This document shows positions 44,049-52,313 of a stretch of 64,000 nucleotides of DNA, one piece after another. The stretch comes from Streptomyces shenzhenensis (GTDB lineage Bacteria > Actinomycetota > Actinomycetes > Streptomycetales > Streptomycetaceae): positions 1 to 64,000 of the forward strand of contig NZ_PENI01000030.1 of NCBI RefSeq assembly GCF_003688995.1, given 5' to 3'. The notes beneath the pieces were generated by a model, which worked only from the letters and a program-made list of their open reading frames with translations, was not told the origin of the DNA and searched no databases. The translations under genes were made by a program, and so were the position numbers. Numbering within the stretch: the stretch's first letter is position 1; each line of letters opens with the position of its first letter.

Positions 44049-44783
44049 TCAGCGGGCGAGGAAACCGCCGTCGATGACCAGGTCGGTGCCGGTGACGTAC
44101 GACGACTCGTCGGAGGCCAGATAGACACAGCCGTAGGCAATGTCGCGGGGCTCGGCGCCGCGGGCCATCGGGGTGGAGGCGATGACGGCGTCGTTGAACT
44201 CCCTGGTCTGCGCCTCGGTCATGGGTGTGCGGATCCAGCCCGGGAGCACCGCGTTGGCGCGGATGTTCTCGGTGGCGTAGGTGATGGCCGCGTTGCGGGT
44301 CATGCTGCGGACCGCGCCCTTGGTGGCCTGGTAGGCGAGGGAGCCGGGCACGGCCGCCGCGCCGTAGATGGAGGAGATGTTGATGAGGGAGCCGCCGCCG
44401 GCCCGGCGCAGCGCGGGGATCGCGGCCCGCATGCCGAGGAACACCCCGGTCTGGTTGACGCCCAGCACACGGTTCCACTCGGCGGTGTCCAGTTCGTGGA
44501 TGGCCTGGTAGGAGCCGACCCCGGCGTTGTTGACCAGGACGTCCAGCCGGCCGTGGCGCTCCTCGATGTCCCGGACCACGGCCGCCCACCCCTGCTCGTC
44601 GGTGACGTCGAGCCGGCCGGACTCCAGGGTCCCGGGTCCGGTCACGGTGGGGGAGGCCGCGGGGTCGAGGACGTCCACGGCCACGACGGTCGCCCCCTCG
44701 GCCGCGAACATCTCGGCGATGCCCCGCCCGATGCCCCGCGCGCCGCCACTGACCAGCGCGACCTTTCCCGACAAGCGATGCAT
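44049..44783 (-). CDS. Short-chain dehydrogenase/reductase, copy 2
   Basis: A 244-aa classical SDR, first gene of the operon; ATG 44783 follows GGAGGG. Motifs: S-G-G-A-R-G-I-G, N-N-A-G, N-I-S-S-I-Y-G and Y-Q-A-T-K, with V-D-V after the second strand. It is a sister of the next SDR: the C-terminal dinucleotide and tetramer segments are identical in DNA over long blocks (44065-44134, 44251-44322), while the substrate-loop regions differ (for example T-P-M-A-R-G-A-E against T-P-M-R-R-G-G-T). Two related dehydrogenases with different loops may act on successive or epimeric substrates. Confidence 0.88.
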   Translation of the reverse strand: MHRLSGKVALVSGGARGIGRGIAEMFAAEGATVVAVDVLDPAASPTVTGPGTLESGRLDVTDEQGWAAVVRDIEERHGRLDVLVNNAGVGSYQAIHELDTAEWNRVLGVNQTGVFLGMRAAIPALRRAGGGSLINISSIYGAAAVPGSLAYQATKGAVRSMTRNAAITYATENIRANAVLPGWIRTPMTEAQTREFNDAVIASTPMARGAEPRDIAYGCVYLASDESSYVTGTDLVIDGGFLAR

Positions 44784-45006
44784 GCGTGCCCTCCGTCCGG
44801 AGCCGCCCGCGGATCCGGCGGTGCCGGCCGAGCAACTCGTGGGAGCACAGTAGGAAGGGGCGCGACCGCCTACGTCCGTAAAACTGCTTACTTGTTGCCA
44901 CAGGCCCGCGAACTGGGGGTGCTCGGCATCGGGCCGACACGAAGGCCTTCCCCGGCCCAAGGACCGACGGAGAACTGGCCCGCAGCGGCCCGACTAGGTT
45001 GACCGC

Positions 45007-45523
45007 ATGACAAGCCACGAGCATCCGCAACTGTCCGGCCTGGGGCGGAACCCAGCAGCCCGTCCGGACGTCCTGGTGCGCCTGGCCACACACAAGGCCG
45101 GCCGACACGGCATTTCGCTGCGTCGCGGGCGGCTGGAGGACGCCGTTGTCGAGGCTCTGCTGACGCACGGCGACGACAACACCGCGGTGGGCCTGCACGG
45201 GGACCGGATTTCCCCGGAGATGCGCCGAAGGATCGCCGAGCATCCCGATCCGGCGATCCGTAACGCGTACACCGACTTTGTCCGCGACATGGTGGACCGC
45301 AAGGTGCCGATCCCTTCAGCAACTCGCCGCCGCTGCCGAGTCCTTCCTGCGCCGCGGGGTCGCCCGTCACCCCAACATCACGGAGGCGTTGCTGGAGCGC
45401 CTGCTCTCTGACCCGGACCCCCAGGTAGCCGACGATGCCGCTGCCAACTCCGCGCTGGGGCCGGCCCAGATGTATCGAATCCTCACGGCTGCTGGTCTGT
45501 GGGTCCAGGCGTGGGCGGAATAG
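45007..45523 (+). pseudogene. Leucine-rich-variant-type repeat protein with a frameshift
   Basis: The first frame gives M-T-S-H-E-H-P-Q-L, then G-L-G-R-N-P-A-A-R-P-D-V-L-V-R-L-A-T-H-K and ends coherently at D-R-K-V-P-I. The +1 frame then continues L-Q-Q-L-A-A-A-A-E-S-F-L-R-R, R-H-P-N-I-T-E-A-L-L-E-R-L and D-P-D-P-Q-V-A-D-D-A-A-A-N. Deleting one C from CCC at 45314-45316 fuses both into a single protein of about 170 aa built of short helical repeats (x-N-P-x-x-P-x-x-L-L), as in LRV/HEAT-like bacterial proteins. It is either a sequencing error or a recent frameshift. Function unknown. Confidence 0.65.
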
Positions 45524-45580
45524 CCGTCGGTCGCCACGCCTCCGGGCTTCCAGGGCCGCCACGTCGTCGGGATCCCAGTC

Positions 45581-45842
45581 GTGGTCGCACTGCTGCTGGC
45601 GCTGCTGTTCGCCGTGGCCAGCGTGCTGCGCTGGCTGGGTGGCCTGATCTGCCGCAGGCTGGTTTCCCGTTTCCGGGTGGGTGCGCGACCCCGGTGCCGT
45701 GCCGGGGGAGTGGCACTGGCTGCTGTTCGGCTCATTGGTTCACGGCGACACGGTCGAGCACCTCGTGCTGCCCTTGTTCGCCCTCGCCATCCACCCGGCC
45801 CTGGCCATCGGCCGAGTCCTGCGGTCCTCGAAGTCCGACTAG
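45581..45842 (+). pseudogene. Fragment of a small membrane protein, frameshifted
   Basis: One frame encodes a hydrophobic helix (V-A-L-L-L-A-L-L-F-A-V-A-S-V-L). After about 45683 the coherent sequence moves to the next frame: D-P-G-A-V-P-G-E-W-H-W-L-L-F-G-S-L-V-H-G then L-V-L-P-L-F-A-L-A-I-H-P and a TAG at 45840-45842. The two parts would make a protein of about 90 aa with two membrane segments if one base were removed. It follows another frameshifted gene, so this 850-base stretch is either decaying or of poor sequence quality. Confidence 0.45.
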
Positions 45843-45935
45843 TGCGTACGGCGCGCTCGAAGGGGCTCAAGGAGCCCGGCATGTGCTGCGGAACTCGGTC
45901 AACGGCGGCGCGAGCCCGGGCGTGACCTTCGTCGT

Positions 45936-46766
45936 TCATCCGGTCATGCCGGACGAGGTGTAGCCCTCGACGAAGCGGCGGTTGAGAACGATGAACAGCA
46001 CAAGTACCGGCAGGACCATGATGAGACCGGCCGCGCTGACGAGTGCCCAGTTGGGGGACAGGCCCTGCTGGAAGGAGTAGAGCGCGACGGAGGCCGGCAG
46101 CTTCGTGCTGTCCTGGATGAAGGTGACGGCCAGGAGGAACTCGTTGTATGCCTGCAGCCCGGCCACCAGTGCCGCGGTGAGCACACCCGGCCAGATCAGC
46201 GGAAACACGATCCGTGTGAAGACGGTGATCTCACCGGCCCCGTCCAGCCGTGCCGCCGCCTCATAGTCCTTGGGCACCGCCAGCAGGAAGGTGCGGATCA
46301 GCAGCGTGGCGAACGGGCTGTAGATCGCCCAGTAGATGACGATCAGCCCGAACCTGTTGTCGTAGAGTCCGATCTTCGTCCACATCGAGAGCAGCGGCAC
46401 CAGGAACAGCTGGATGGGAAGCGAACTGGCAACCAGCAGGTACATGATGAACAGCCCCGGCTTGGGCAGCGCGAGCCGGGTGAGCGCGTAGGCGGCGCAC
46501 CCGGCGATCACGGCAACCCCGGCTCCCGTGGAGACCGCGATGAGGGCGCTGTTGCCCAGACCGCGGCCCATGTCCGCATCGGACCACGCGGTGGCGAAGT
46601 TCTCCCAGCGGAACTTGCCCGGCAGGCTGAGTGGGCTCTGGCTGATCTCGCCCGGCGTCTTCAGCGAGGCGAGGAGGAAAATCACCATCGGTACGACGGC
46701 ATAGGCGGCAAGAATGATCAGGATGAGGTAAGCGAAGGGACGTTTCGCTGTGCCACGTCGCGCCAT
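45936..46766 (-). CDS. Carbohydrate ABC transporter permease, MalG type
   Basis: A 276-aa protein with six membrane segments. The cytoplasmic EAA loop for ATPase contact is visible as D-Y-E-A-A-A-R-L-D-G-A-G, preceded by L-L-I-R-T-F-L-L-A-V-P. The ATG overlaps the stop of the MalF-type gene (TGATG at 46764-46768). Together the two permeases form the channel for the lipoprotein encoded upstream. No ATPase gene is in the operon, as usual in actinomycetes, where a shared MsiK ATPase serves many such systems. Confidence 0.92.
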   Translation of the reverse strand: MARRGTAKRPFAYLILIILAAYAVVPMVIFLLASLKTPGEISQSPLSLPGKFRWENFATAWSDADMGRGLGNSALIAVSTGAGVAVIAGCAAYALTRLALPKPGLFIMYLLVASSLPIQLFLVPLLSMWTKIGLYDNRFGLIVIYWAIYSPFATLLIRTFLLAVPKDYEAAARLDGAGEITVFTRIVFPLIWPGVLTAALVAGLQAYNEFLLAVTFIQDSTKLPASVALYSFQQGLSPNWALVSAAGLIMVLPVLVLFIVLNRRFVEGYTSSGMTG

Positions 46767-47638
46767 CACATCTCCCACTTCAAACGTCGGCGGAGGTAGA
46801 GGTAGCCGCCGACTGTCGCGGCGCTGATGAGAGCGAGGATGACGCCGATGGCCGACGCGTACCCGGCTTGCTGCTGTTCGAAGGCCATGCGGTACATCAC
46901 CGTACTCAGTACGTCGGTGGAACCTGCGGGTCCGCCCTGGGTCAGGATGTAGATGTAGTCGAAGACCAGGAACGACCAGATCACCGTCATCAGGGAGAGG
47001 AACATGAAGGTCGGGCGGATGGCCGGCAGAGTGATGTGCCAGAACTCCCGCCAGGTGTTCGCGCCGTCCATTCTGGCCGCCTCGTAGAGCGAGGGCTCGA
47101 TGGATTGCATGGAGGCCAGGAAGATGACCACCAGAAATCCCCACCACTGCCAGTTGTTGACGAACGCGACAGTCCCGAGCGCGATGTCTCCGTCGCCGAG
47201 GAAGTTGACATCCTTGAGCCATGGAATGCCCAGGTCGCTCAGTGCCGGGCCGATCCCGCTGGTGGGGCTGAGTATCTGCCGCCAGATGGTGGCTGACACC
47301 ACGGTGGCGATGACGTACGGGACGAAGTAGAGCACCCGGAAGACGAGTTGGAACCGCTTGATCCGGGTCAGCAGGAAGGCGCCGAGCAGACCCAGCGACA
47401 TCGGCACCACGAGGAAGAACGCGGTCCACAGCAGGTTGTGCAGCAGAGCCCGGAGAAAGTCGGCATCACCGAACAACGCGGTGTAGTTGGCGAAGCCGAC
47501 CAGCCCAGGGGAATTGAGGCCGTCCCAGTCGGTGAACGAATAGTAGACCGACATGAGCCCAGGTCCGGCGATGACCAGGAGGTTCACCGCCACGAGCGGG
47601 GCCATGAACAGCCATGCCTTGAGCTGTGCACCCCTCAT
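46766..47638 (-). CDS. Carbohydrate ABC transporter permease, MalF type
   Basis: A 290-aa protein, start ATG 47638 overlapping the binding-protein stop (ATGA). It has six membrane segments; the EAA loop reads L-Y-E-A-A-R-M-D-G-A-N-T-W-R-E-F, followed by the typical I-T-L-P-A-I-R-P-T. The N-terminal M-A-P-L-V-A-V-N-L-L-V-I-A-G-P and Y-Y-S-F-T-D-W-D-G are standard for the family. It partners the MalG-type protein for uptake of an oligosaccharide, glycoside or other polyhydroxylated ligand. Confidence 0.92.
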   Translation of the reverse strand: MRGAQLKAWLFMAPLVAVNLLVIAGPGLMSVYYSFTDWDGLNSPGLVGFANYTALFGDADFLRALLHNLLWTAFFLVVPMSLGLLGAFLLTRIKRFQLVFRVLYFVPYVIATVVSATIWRQILSPTSGIGPALSDLGIPWLKDVNFLGDGDIALGTVAFVNNWQWWGFLVVIFLASMQSIEPSLYEAARMDGANTWREFWHITLPAIRPTFMFLSLMTVIWSFLVFDYIYILTQGGPAGSTDVLSTVMYRMAFEQQQAGYASAIGVILALISAATVGGYLYLRRRLKWEM

Positions 47639-48981
47639 GACGTGGGCTCGAAGGGGCTGGGGACCGACCCGGCGGCGAGTTCGTCGGCGAATGTCTTCTG
47701 CAGGCCCTTGCAGAATTCGGCGGGCTTCATGCTGCCCGTGATGACCTTGTCGAACTCGGTGTAGAGGTAGGTGTCCGACTTCGGCGGCATGAAACACCAG
47801 CTCGCGTAGCCGAGGTTCGTCGACTGCTGGATCGTCTGATACAGGCGGGCCACGCGGTCGTCCGTACTGGGCGGGTACGCGGACTGATCGAACTTGAGCG
47901 GGGCGGGGTTGGTGCCCGTGGCAGCCAGGTAGTCGAGCATGTCCTGCGGGTCGGCGATCATGGAATCGATGAACTCGGCCGCGCCTGCGGGGTTCTTCGC
48001 CCGCGCGTTGACCGACAGCGCGGTGCCGATGGCGAGCGGAAACACACCGGGCTTCACCGTGTCGCTGAGGGAAGGCAGCGGTGCCCACTCCCACTTCTGG
48101 TCTCCGGTGAAGAAGGAGTCGGCGGACGCGAAGCTCCAGGTGCCGGTGATGTACATGGCGACCTTGCCCTGAGCGAGCCCGGTGAACATGTCGGTGTCGG
48201 TGTTGGTGAAGTAGCGGTCCGGGGCGCCGCCCCACCAGCCCTTGTCTATCTGCTGCTTGTACAGCGTGATCGCGTCGACGAACACCTTGTCGTCCCAGGG
48301 GCGCTTGCCCGTGAGTGCCTCGTAGAGTGCCTGGGGTCCGGCCGCCGCGTTGAGGAAGGCGGTGAGGTACCACTCGCTCTGTGCCGTGTACCCGCTGTTG
48401 CCGGCGCCGACCGGGATCATCCCTTTCGCCTTGGCCGCGGTGCAGATGTCCTCGAACTCCGCAAGGGACTTGGGCACGGCCCAGCCGTTCTTCTTGAAAA
48501 CCGCCGGGCTGTAGTAGAGCACCACCGAGCCGTATCCGACGGGCACGGAGTAGAGCTTTCCGTCGACCTTGCTCGCCTCCCAGGCCCAGGGCAGGAACTT
48601 GTCCTGCCAGCCGTACTTCTTGGCGTAGGAGTCCAGCGGGACGGTGTTGGAGCTCTTGGCGAAGGACAGCGCCGAAGACGGCCCGTCGGAGTAGACCACG
48701 TCGGGGCCGCGGCCGGCGGCGACGGCGGTGTCGGTCAGCTTGCCCAGTGTCTGGAGCTGTTTGACATCCATTCTGACCTGGACGCTCTTGGTGCTCTTGT
48801 TGAATCTGTCGATGAAGTTCTTCTTGAAGTAGCGCTCGACGTCGCTGCCGGTGAAGGCGGCCCAGTAGGTCACCGTGCCGGAGCCGGACGACGAGCCGCT
48901 GCCGCACGCGGCAAGTGTGCCTGCGGTCAGCAGACCGCCTCCCAGCTTGATGAGGCTGCGGCGGGACATGGGGGAAGGCAT
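47635..48981 (-). CDS. Carbohydrate ABC transporter substrate-binding lipoprotein
   Basis: A 448-aa extracytoplasmic binding protein (SBP family 1). ATG 48981 has GAGGAG upstream. The leader has a twin-arginine-like M-S-R-R-S-L-I-K-L and the lipobox L-A-A-C-G. The mature part opens V-T-Y-W-A-A-F-T-G-S-D, with Y-S-V-P-V-G-Y-G-S and a Trp-rich binding region (K-G-W-W-G-G-A, M-Y-I-T-G-T-W-S-F). It lies 10 bases downstream of the LacI gene. The ADP-ribosylglycohydrolase-family genes opposite suggest that a ribosyl or other N-glycosyl compound may be the ligand. Confidence 0.93.
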   Translation of the reverse strand: MPSPMSRRSLIKLGGGLLTAGTLAACGSGSSSGSGTVTYWAAFTGSDVERYFKKNFIDRFNKSTKSVQVRMDVKQLQTLGKLTDTAVAAGRGPDVVYSDGPSSALSFAKSSNTVPLDSYAKKYGWQDKFLPWAWEASKVDGKLYSVPVGYGSVVLYYSPAVFKKNGWAVPKSLAEFEDICTAAKAKGMIPVGAGNSGYTAQSEWYLTAFLNAAAGPQALYEALTGKRPWDDKVFVDAITLYKQQIDKGWWGGAPDRYFTNTDTDMFTGLAQGKVAMYITGTWSFASADSFFTGDQKWEWAPLPSLSDTVKPGVFPLAIGTALSVNARAKNPAGAAEFIDSMIADPQDMLDYLAATGTNPAPLKFDQSAYPPSTDDRVARLYQTIQQSTNLGYASWCFMPPKSDTYLYTEFDKVITGSMKPAEFCKGLQKTFADELAAGSVPSPFEPTS

Positions 48982-48991
48982 GGTGGTCTCC

Positions 48992-50002
48992 TCAGGATGA
49001 TTCGCGAATGACCAGGCGGTGGGCGAGTACGACCTCGCGCGCCACGTCGTCGTATTTGCCGGCCAGCCGGTCGAGCAGCATCCGCGCACACGTCCTGCCG
49101 ATCTCGCGGGCAGGGTTGTGCACGGTGGTGAGTGCGGGAGTCACGAGCGACGCGGCCTCGATGTCGTCGTAGCCGGTGATCGCCACATCGCGGGGTATGG
49201 CGAGGCCTCGTTCTCTGGCCGCGTCCATCACACCGACCGCGATCAGGTCGTTGCCGCCGACGATGGCGTCCGGCGGGTGTGCGGAGTCGAACAGCCGCCG
49301 GGCGCCCGCCGCGCCGCCGGCCCGGCTGAAGGTGCCGAAGTGGATGAGGTCGGGGTCGGCTGTCCGGCCCGCCTCGCGCAGCGCCCGGGTGTAGCCCTCC
49401 AGCCGCATCTGGCTCGGCTGCGCGTCGTACTCGCCGTTGACCAACCCGATCCGCCGGTATCCGCGGGCGAGCAGATGGTCGACCACATCGTGCATGCCGC
49501 CCACGTCGTCGGCTCGGACCACGTCGCCGAAGTCGGCACGGAACCGGCTGCCGAGCCGCACGAGCTTGGTGCCGGTCTCCGCGATGGAGGCGATGTCGTC
49601 GTCAGTCGCTCCGTACGACGCCAGGACGATCCCGTCGACCCGCCGCGCCAGGACGTGGCGTACCACCTCGGGCAGTGCCCGCCCCGGCTGCGCGGCGTCC
49701 GTGATGGAGAGCAGATATCCACTCTCCATCAGCACGTCCTGGAGGCCGGCGGCGACCAGTGTGTAGAACGGGTTGGTCAGGTCGGGCACGATCAGCGCGA
49801 TCGACTCGCTGCGCTGTGTCCGCAAGCCGCGAGCCGACGGGTTCGGCCGGTAGCCCAGTTCTTTGATGACTGTCTCCACCAGCGCCCTGGTCGCCGCGCT
49901 GACCGGGCGTCGCCCGCTGAGCACATGCGAGACCGTGGTCACGCTGACGCCGGCCGCCGCCGCGACCTCCGCGATACCTGGTTGCTTCTTCGCTTCCCTC
50001 AC
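48992..50002 (-). CDS. LacI-family transcriptional regulator
   Basis: A 336-aa protein (GTG start at 50002, GAGGCGGC upstream). The N-terminal HTH is I-A-E-V-A-A-A-A-G-V-S-V-T-T-V-S-H-V-L-S-G-R-R-P-V, followed by the hinge Y-R-P-N-P-S-A-R-G-L. The sugar-binding core has D-G-I-V-L-A-S-Y, G-G-N-D-L-I-A-V-G and G-Y-D-D-I-E-A-A, all LacI landmarks. The palindrome CAAATCGATTTG just upstream is its probable operator. It should repress the transporter operon it heads, and perhaps the divergent hydrolase pair, until the imported ligand binds. Confidence 0.93.
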   Translation of the reverse strand: MREAKKQPGIAEVAAAAGVSVTTVSHVLSGRRPVSAATRALVETVIKELGYRPNPSARGLRTQRSESIALIVPDLTNPFYTLVAAGLQDVLMESGYLLSITDAAQPGRALPEVVRHVLARRVDGIVLASYGATDDDIASIAETGTKLVRLGSRFRADFGDVVRADDVGGMHDVVDHLLARGYRRIGLVNGEYDAQPSQMRLEGYTRALREAGRTADPDLIHFGTFSRAGGAAGARRLFDSAHPPDAIVGGNDLIAVGVMDAARERGLAIPRDVAITGYDDIEAASLVTPALTTVHNPAREIGRTCARMLLDRLAGKYDDVAREVVLAHRLVIRESS

Positions 50003-50018
50003 GCCGCCTCACAGTGCG

Positions 50019-50030
50019 CAAATCGATTTG
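50019..50030. promoter_or_regulatory. LacI-type operator between the transporter and hydrolase operons
   Basis: CAAATCGATTTG is a perfect 12-base palindrome with the central CG expected of LacI/GalR operators, 16 bases upstream of the LacI start codon. A second dyad, GAAGA-T-TCTTC (50090-50100), and a CGCAAAACGATGCAA stretch (50117-50131) lie nearer the divergent gene. Shared control of both directions is plausible. Confidence 0.65.
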
Positions 50031-50144
50031 GCCGGTACTCTGCATGATTGCGTGCCGACAAGTCAACGGGCTAGCGTCTCCGCAGTTAAGAAGATTCTTC
50101 GTTGTAACATCTGCCGCGCAAAACGATGCAACTCAGGAGGTGGA

Positions 50145-51113
50145 GTGACCACTCAGGACCGGGCCAGAGGGGCGCTACTGGGGCTCGCCGCCGGCGACGC
50201 ACTCGGCGCGCCCACGGAAGGCATGACCCTGCATGCCATCCGCGAACGTTTCGGCCGAGTCACCGGCTTTCTGTCCGACGACGCGGCCGGCACCGATGAC
50301 ACCGAGTACGCCGTTCTGTGTGCTCTGGGCCTGCTACGGCACGGGCGAGAGATCACCAGCGACGACGTGGCCGACCTGTGGATGGCCACGGTCGGCGAGC
50401 AGCAAGGGGGTTTCTACGGCGCCGGCTTCAGCGAGATGGTCGCCATCGCCAACCTGCGGTCCGGACTGCGGCCACCGGTCAGCGGCTCGGACAGCTACGA
50501 GACATGGAGCGACGGCGCGGCCATGCGGGTCGCCCCGGTCGGAATCCTCTGCTCCGGTGATCCCGCGCAAGCCGCTCGCATCGCCGCCGTCGATGCGTCC
50601 GTCAGCCACTCCAGGGACGGCGTCTACGCAGCCCAGGCTGTCGCCGCGGCCGTTGCGGCCGCGCTCACCGGCACCACCCCGGCCGAGGTCGTCGCAGCGG
50701 GGGTGGCCGCGTTGCCGGTGGACTCCTGGTCCGCCCGGCTGGTCGCGCGGGCGCTCGAGATCGCCGCGTCTTCGGGATCCCCGGACGAGGAGCTCTACGC
50801 GGAGATATCGCTGTTCCACTACCCCTGGTGGGACACCGCCCCCGAAGCGGTGGCCCTGGCCTTCGGTCTCTTCTCCGCCTACGGGGCGGACTTCGAGCAG
50901 GCGGTCCTCGCCGGAGTGAACATAGGCCGGGACTCCGACACCATCGCCGCCGTGATCGGCGCGCTGGCAGGTGCTCTGCACGGCGCCCAGGCGATCCCGC
51001 CCATATGGCGTGACCAGGTCACCAAGGTGCGCGGTCGGTGTGTCACGGCGACAGCGGGGACCGACCTTGTTGAACTGGCCGATCGTCTGAGGGAACTGGG
51101 AACCACGGGATGA
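50145..51113 (+). CDS. ADP-ribosylglycohydrolase-family protein 1
   Basis: A 322-aa protein; GTG 50145 is preceded by AGGAGG. The all-helical ADPRH/DraG fold is marked by R-A-R-G-A-L-L-G-L-A-A-G-D-A-L-G-A-P-T-E-G, the first metal motif G-T-D-D-T-E and the second G-R-D-S-D-T-I-A. Thus all Asp/Thr ligands for the two magnesium ions are present, and it should be an active N- or O-glycosyl (ribosyl) hydrolase. Its location opposite a sugar ABC operon, with no ADP-ribosyltransferase or dinitrogenase system nearby, points to catabolism of an imported N-riboside rather than protein de-modification. Confidence 0.9.
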   Translation: MTTQDRARGALLGLAAGDALGAPTEGMTLHAIRERFGRVTGFLSDDAAGTDDTEYAVLCALGLLRHGREITSDDVADLWMATVGEQQGGFYGAGFSEMVAIANLRSGLRPPVSGSDSYETWSDGAAMRVAPVGILCSGDPAQAARIAAVDASVSHSRDGVYAAQAVAAAVAAALTGTTPAEVVAAGVAALPVDSWSARLVARALEIAASSGSPDEELYAEISLFHYPWWDTAPEAVALAFGLFSAYGADFEQAVLAGVNIGRDSDTIAAVIGALAGALHGAQAIPPIWRDQVTKVRGRCVTATAGTDLVELADRLRELGTTG

Positions 51114-52135
51114 CACATGTTCGTGACCGCGCGCTCAACGCACTGCTCGGGCTGGCCGTCGGCGACGCGACTGGACTGCCGGCCCAGTTTCACCGACAGG
51201 CGAGGTCGGCCTGGGCGCGGGAGGCGGGATGGAAGTTCTCCGCCGCGCTGGACGAGCAGCGGGTCTCCCGCCCACTGCTGCCCTTCACGCTGGGGGCGGG
51301 GGATCCTGTTCCGCTGAGCCCCACCGACGACGCCGAGACTGCGGCCGTCGCCTCGCTGGTCCTGCTTGAGTGTGAGGAAGACCACAGCCATACCGACCTG
51401 TTCCGTGGCTGGCTGGACTGGACGGGCGGTGATGGCGTGTGGACGGGTGTCGCCGAGCGCTCGGCCGTCATCAACGCGGCCCGCGGACTGGTTCCCCCGG
51501 CCACCGGCAACGACAACCCCGAGCACTGGTCGGACGGAGTCGTGCCGGCAGGTGTGCCGATCGGCATCCGTTACGCGGGTGACCCGGCTGCCGCCGCTGA
51601 GGTCGCGGGCCGTTACGCCCGGATATCGCACGCGGCGGACGGCGTCTGGGCCACCCAGGCCATGGCCAGGGCCGTTGCCGCGCTGGTCTCCGGTGTCCCG
51701 CTGGCCGAGGCGCTGGCCGACGCGGCGTCCGCGGTGCCCGACGAGAGCTGGCTCGGCCGCAACCTGGCCGTCTCACGCCGGATTCGGGACTCGGCGGCCA
51801 GCCCTTTCGAGGCCGTCCCCGACCTGGTCGCCGAGCTGGCTCCCGCTGTCTACAGCCATGCCTGCGTAGCGCCGGAGACCCTGCCGGTGGCCTTCGCACT
51901 GGCCGAGCTGTCCGGCGGCGATCTGCCCACGGCCCTCGGCGCAGCCGCCCTGGTCTCCCGCCAGTCGGACAGCATGCCCGCCATGGTCGGTGCCCTGTGC
52001 GGGGCCGCGGGCGCCGTAGTCCCCGAGTCCTGGCGCCGCCACGTCGACGAGCTACCCGGCGCTCTCAACCCGCGCCTGAAAGGCATACGCCTGAGCGACC
52101 TAGCCAACCGCCTGACAGCGTCCGGCAACCAGTAG
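51110..52135 (+). CDS. ADP-ribosylglycohydrolase-family protein 2, with an altered metal site
   Basis: A 341-aa protein whose ATG overlaps the previous stop (ATGA). It keeps A-L-N-A-L-L-G-L-A-V-G-D-A-T-G-L-P and the first metal motif S-P-T-D-D-A-E, but the second motif, normally G-R-D-S-D-T, is S-R-Q-S-D-S, so one Asp ligand is Gln. It may bind only one metal, act on a different glycoside or serve as a partner of protein 1. The two proteins align along their whole length (H-W-S-D-G / T-W-S-D-G, I-S-H-A-A-D-G-V-W / V-S-H-S-R-D-G-V-Y), showing tandem duplication and divergence. Confidence 0.87.
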   Translation: MTHVRDRALNALLGLAVGDATGLPAQFHRQARSAWAREAGWKFSAALDEQRVSRPLLPFTLGAGDPVPLSPTDDAETAAVASLVLLECEEDHSHTDLFRGWLDWTGGDGVWTGVAERSAVINAARGLVPPATGNDNPEHWSDGVVPAGVPIGIRYAGDPAAAAEVAGRYARISHAADGVWATQAMARAVAALVSGVPLAEALADAASAVPDESWLGRNLAVSRRIRDSAASPFEAVPDLVAELAPAVYSHACVAPETLPVAFALAELSGGDLPTALGAAALVSRQSDSMPAMVGALCGAAGAVVPESWRRHVDELPGALNPRLKGIRLSDLANRLTASGNQ

Positions 52136-52313
52136 ACGTCACCACCGCTGCCGCGACCGGCGCAGACGATGCGCCCGCCCGCCTGGAGGTGGTTCTCGCC
52201 CCGATGCCTGGGGCCGCTGCCGGAAACCACTCCCCAGCGGCCCCACCCAACCAGGAAGGACACCACCTCCCCAGGCTTGCAATGGCGAGGTCCGGGTGGG
52301 TTCATCGGGGTCG

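Noticed and set aside
50165-52135. The possibility that the ADPRH homologues are part of a toxin-antitoxin or phage-defence module
   Set aside because: No ADP-ribosyltransferase, nuclease, recombinase or other defence gene is nearby; the divergent LacI/ABC operon gives a better metabolic explanation.
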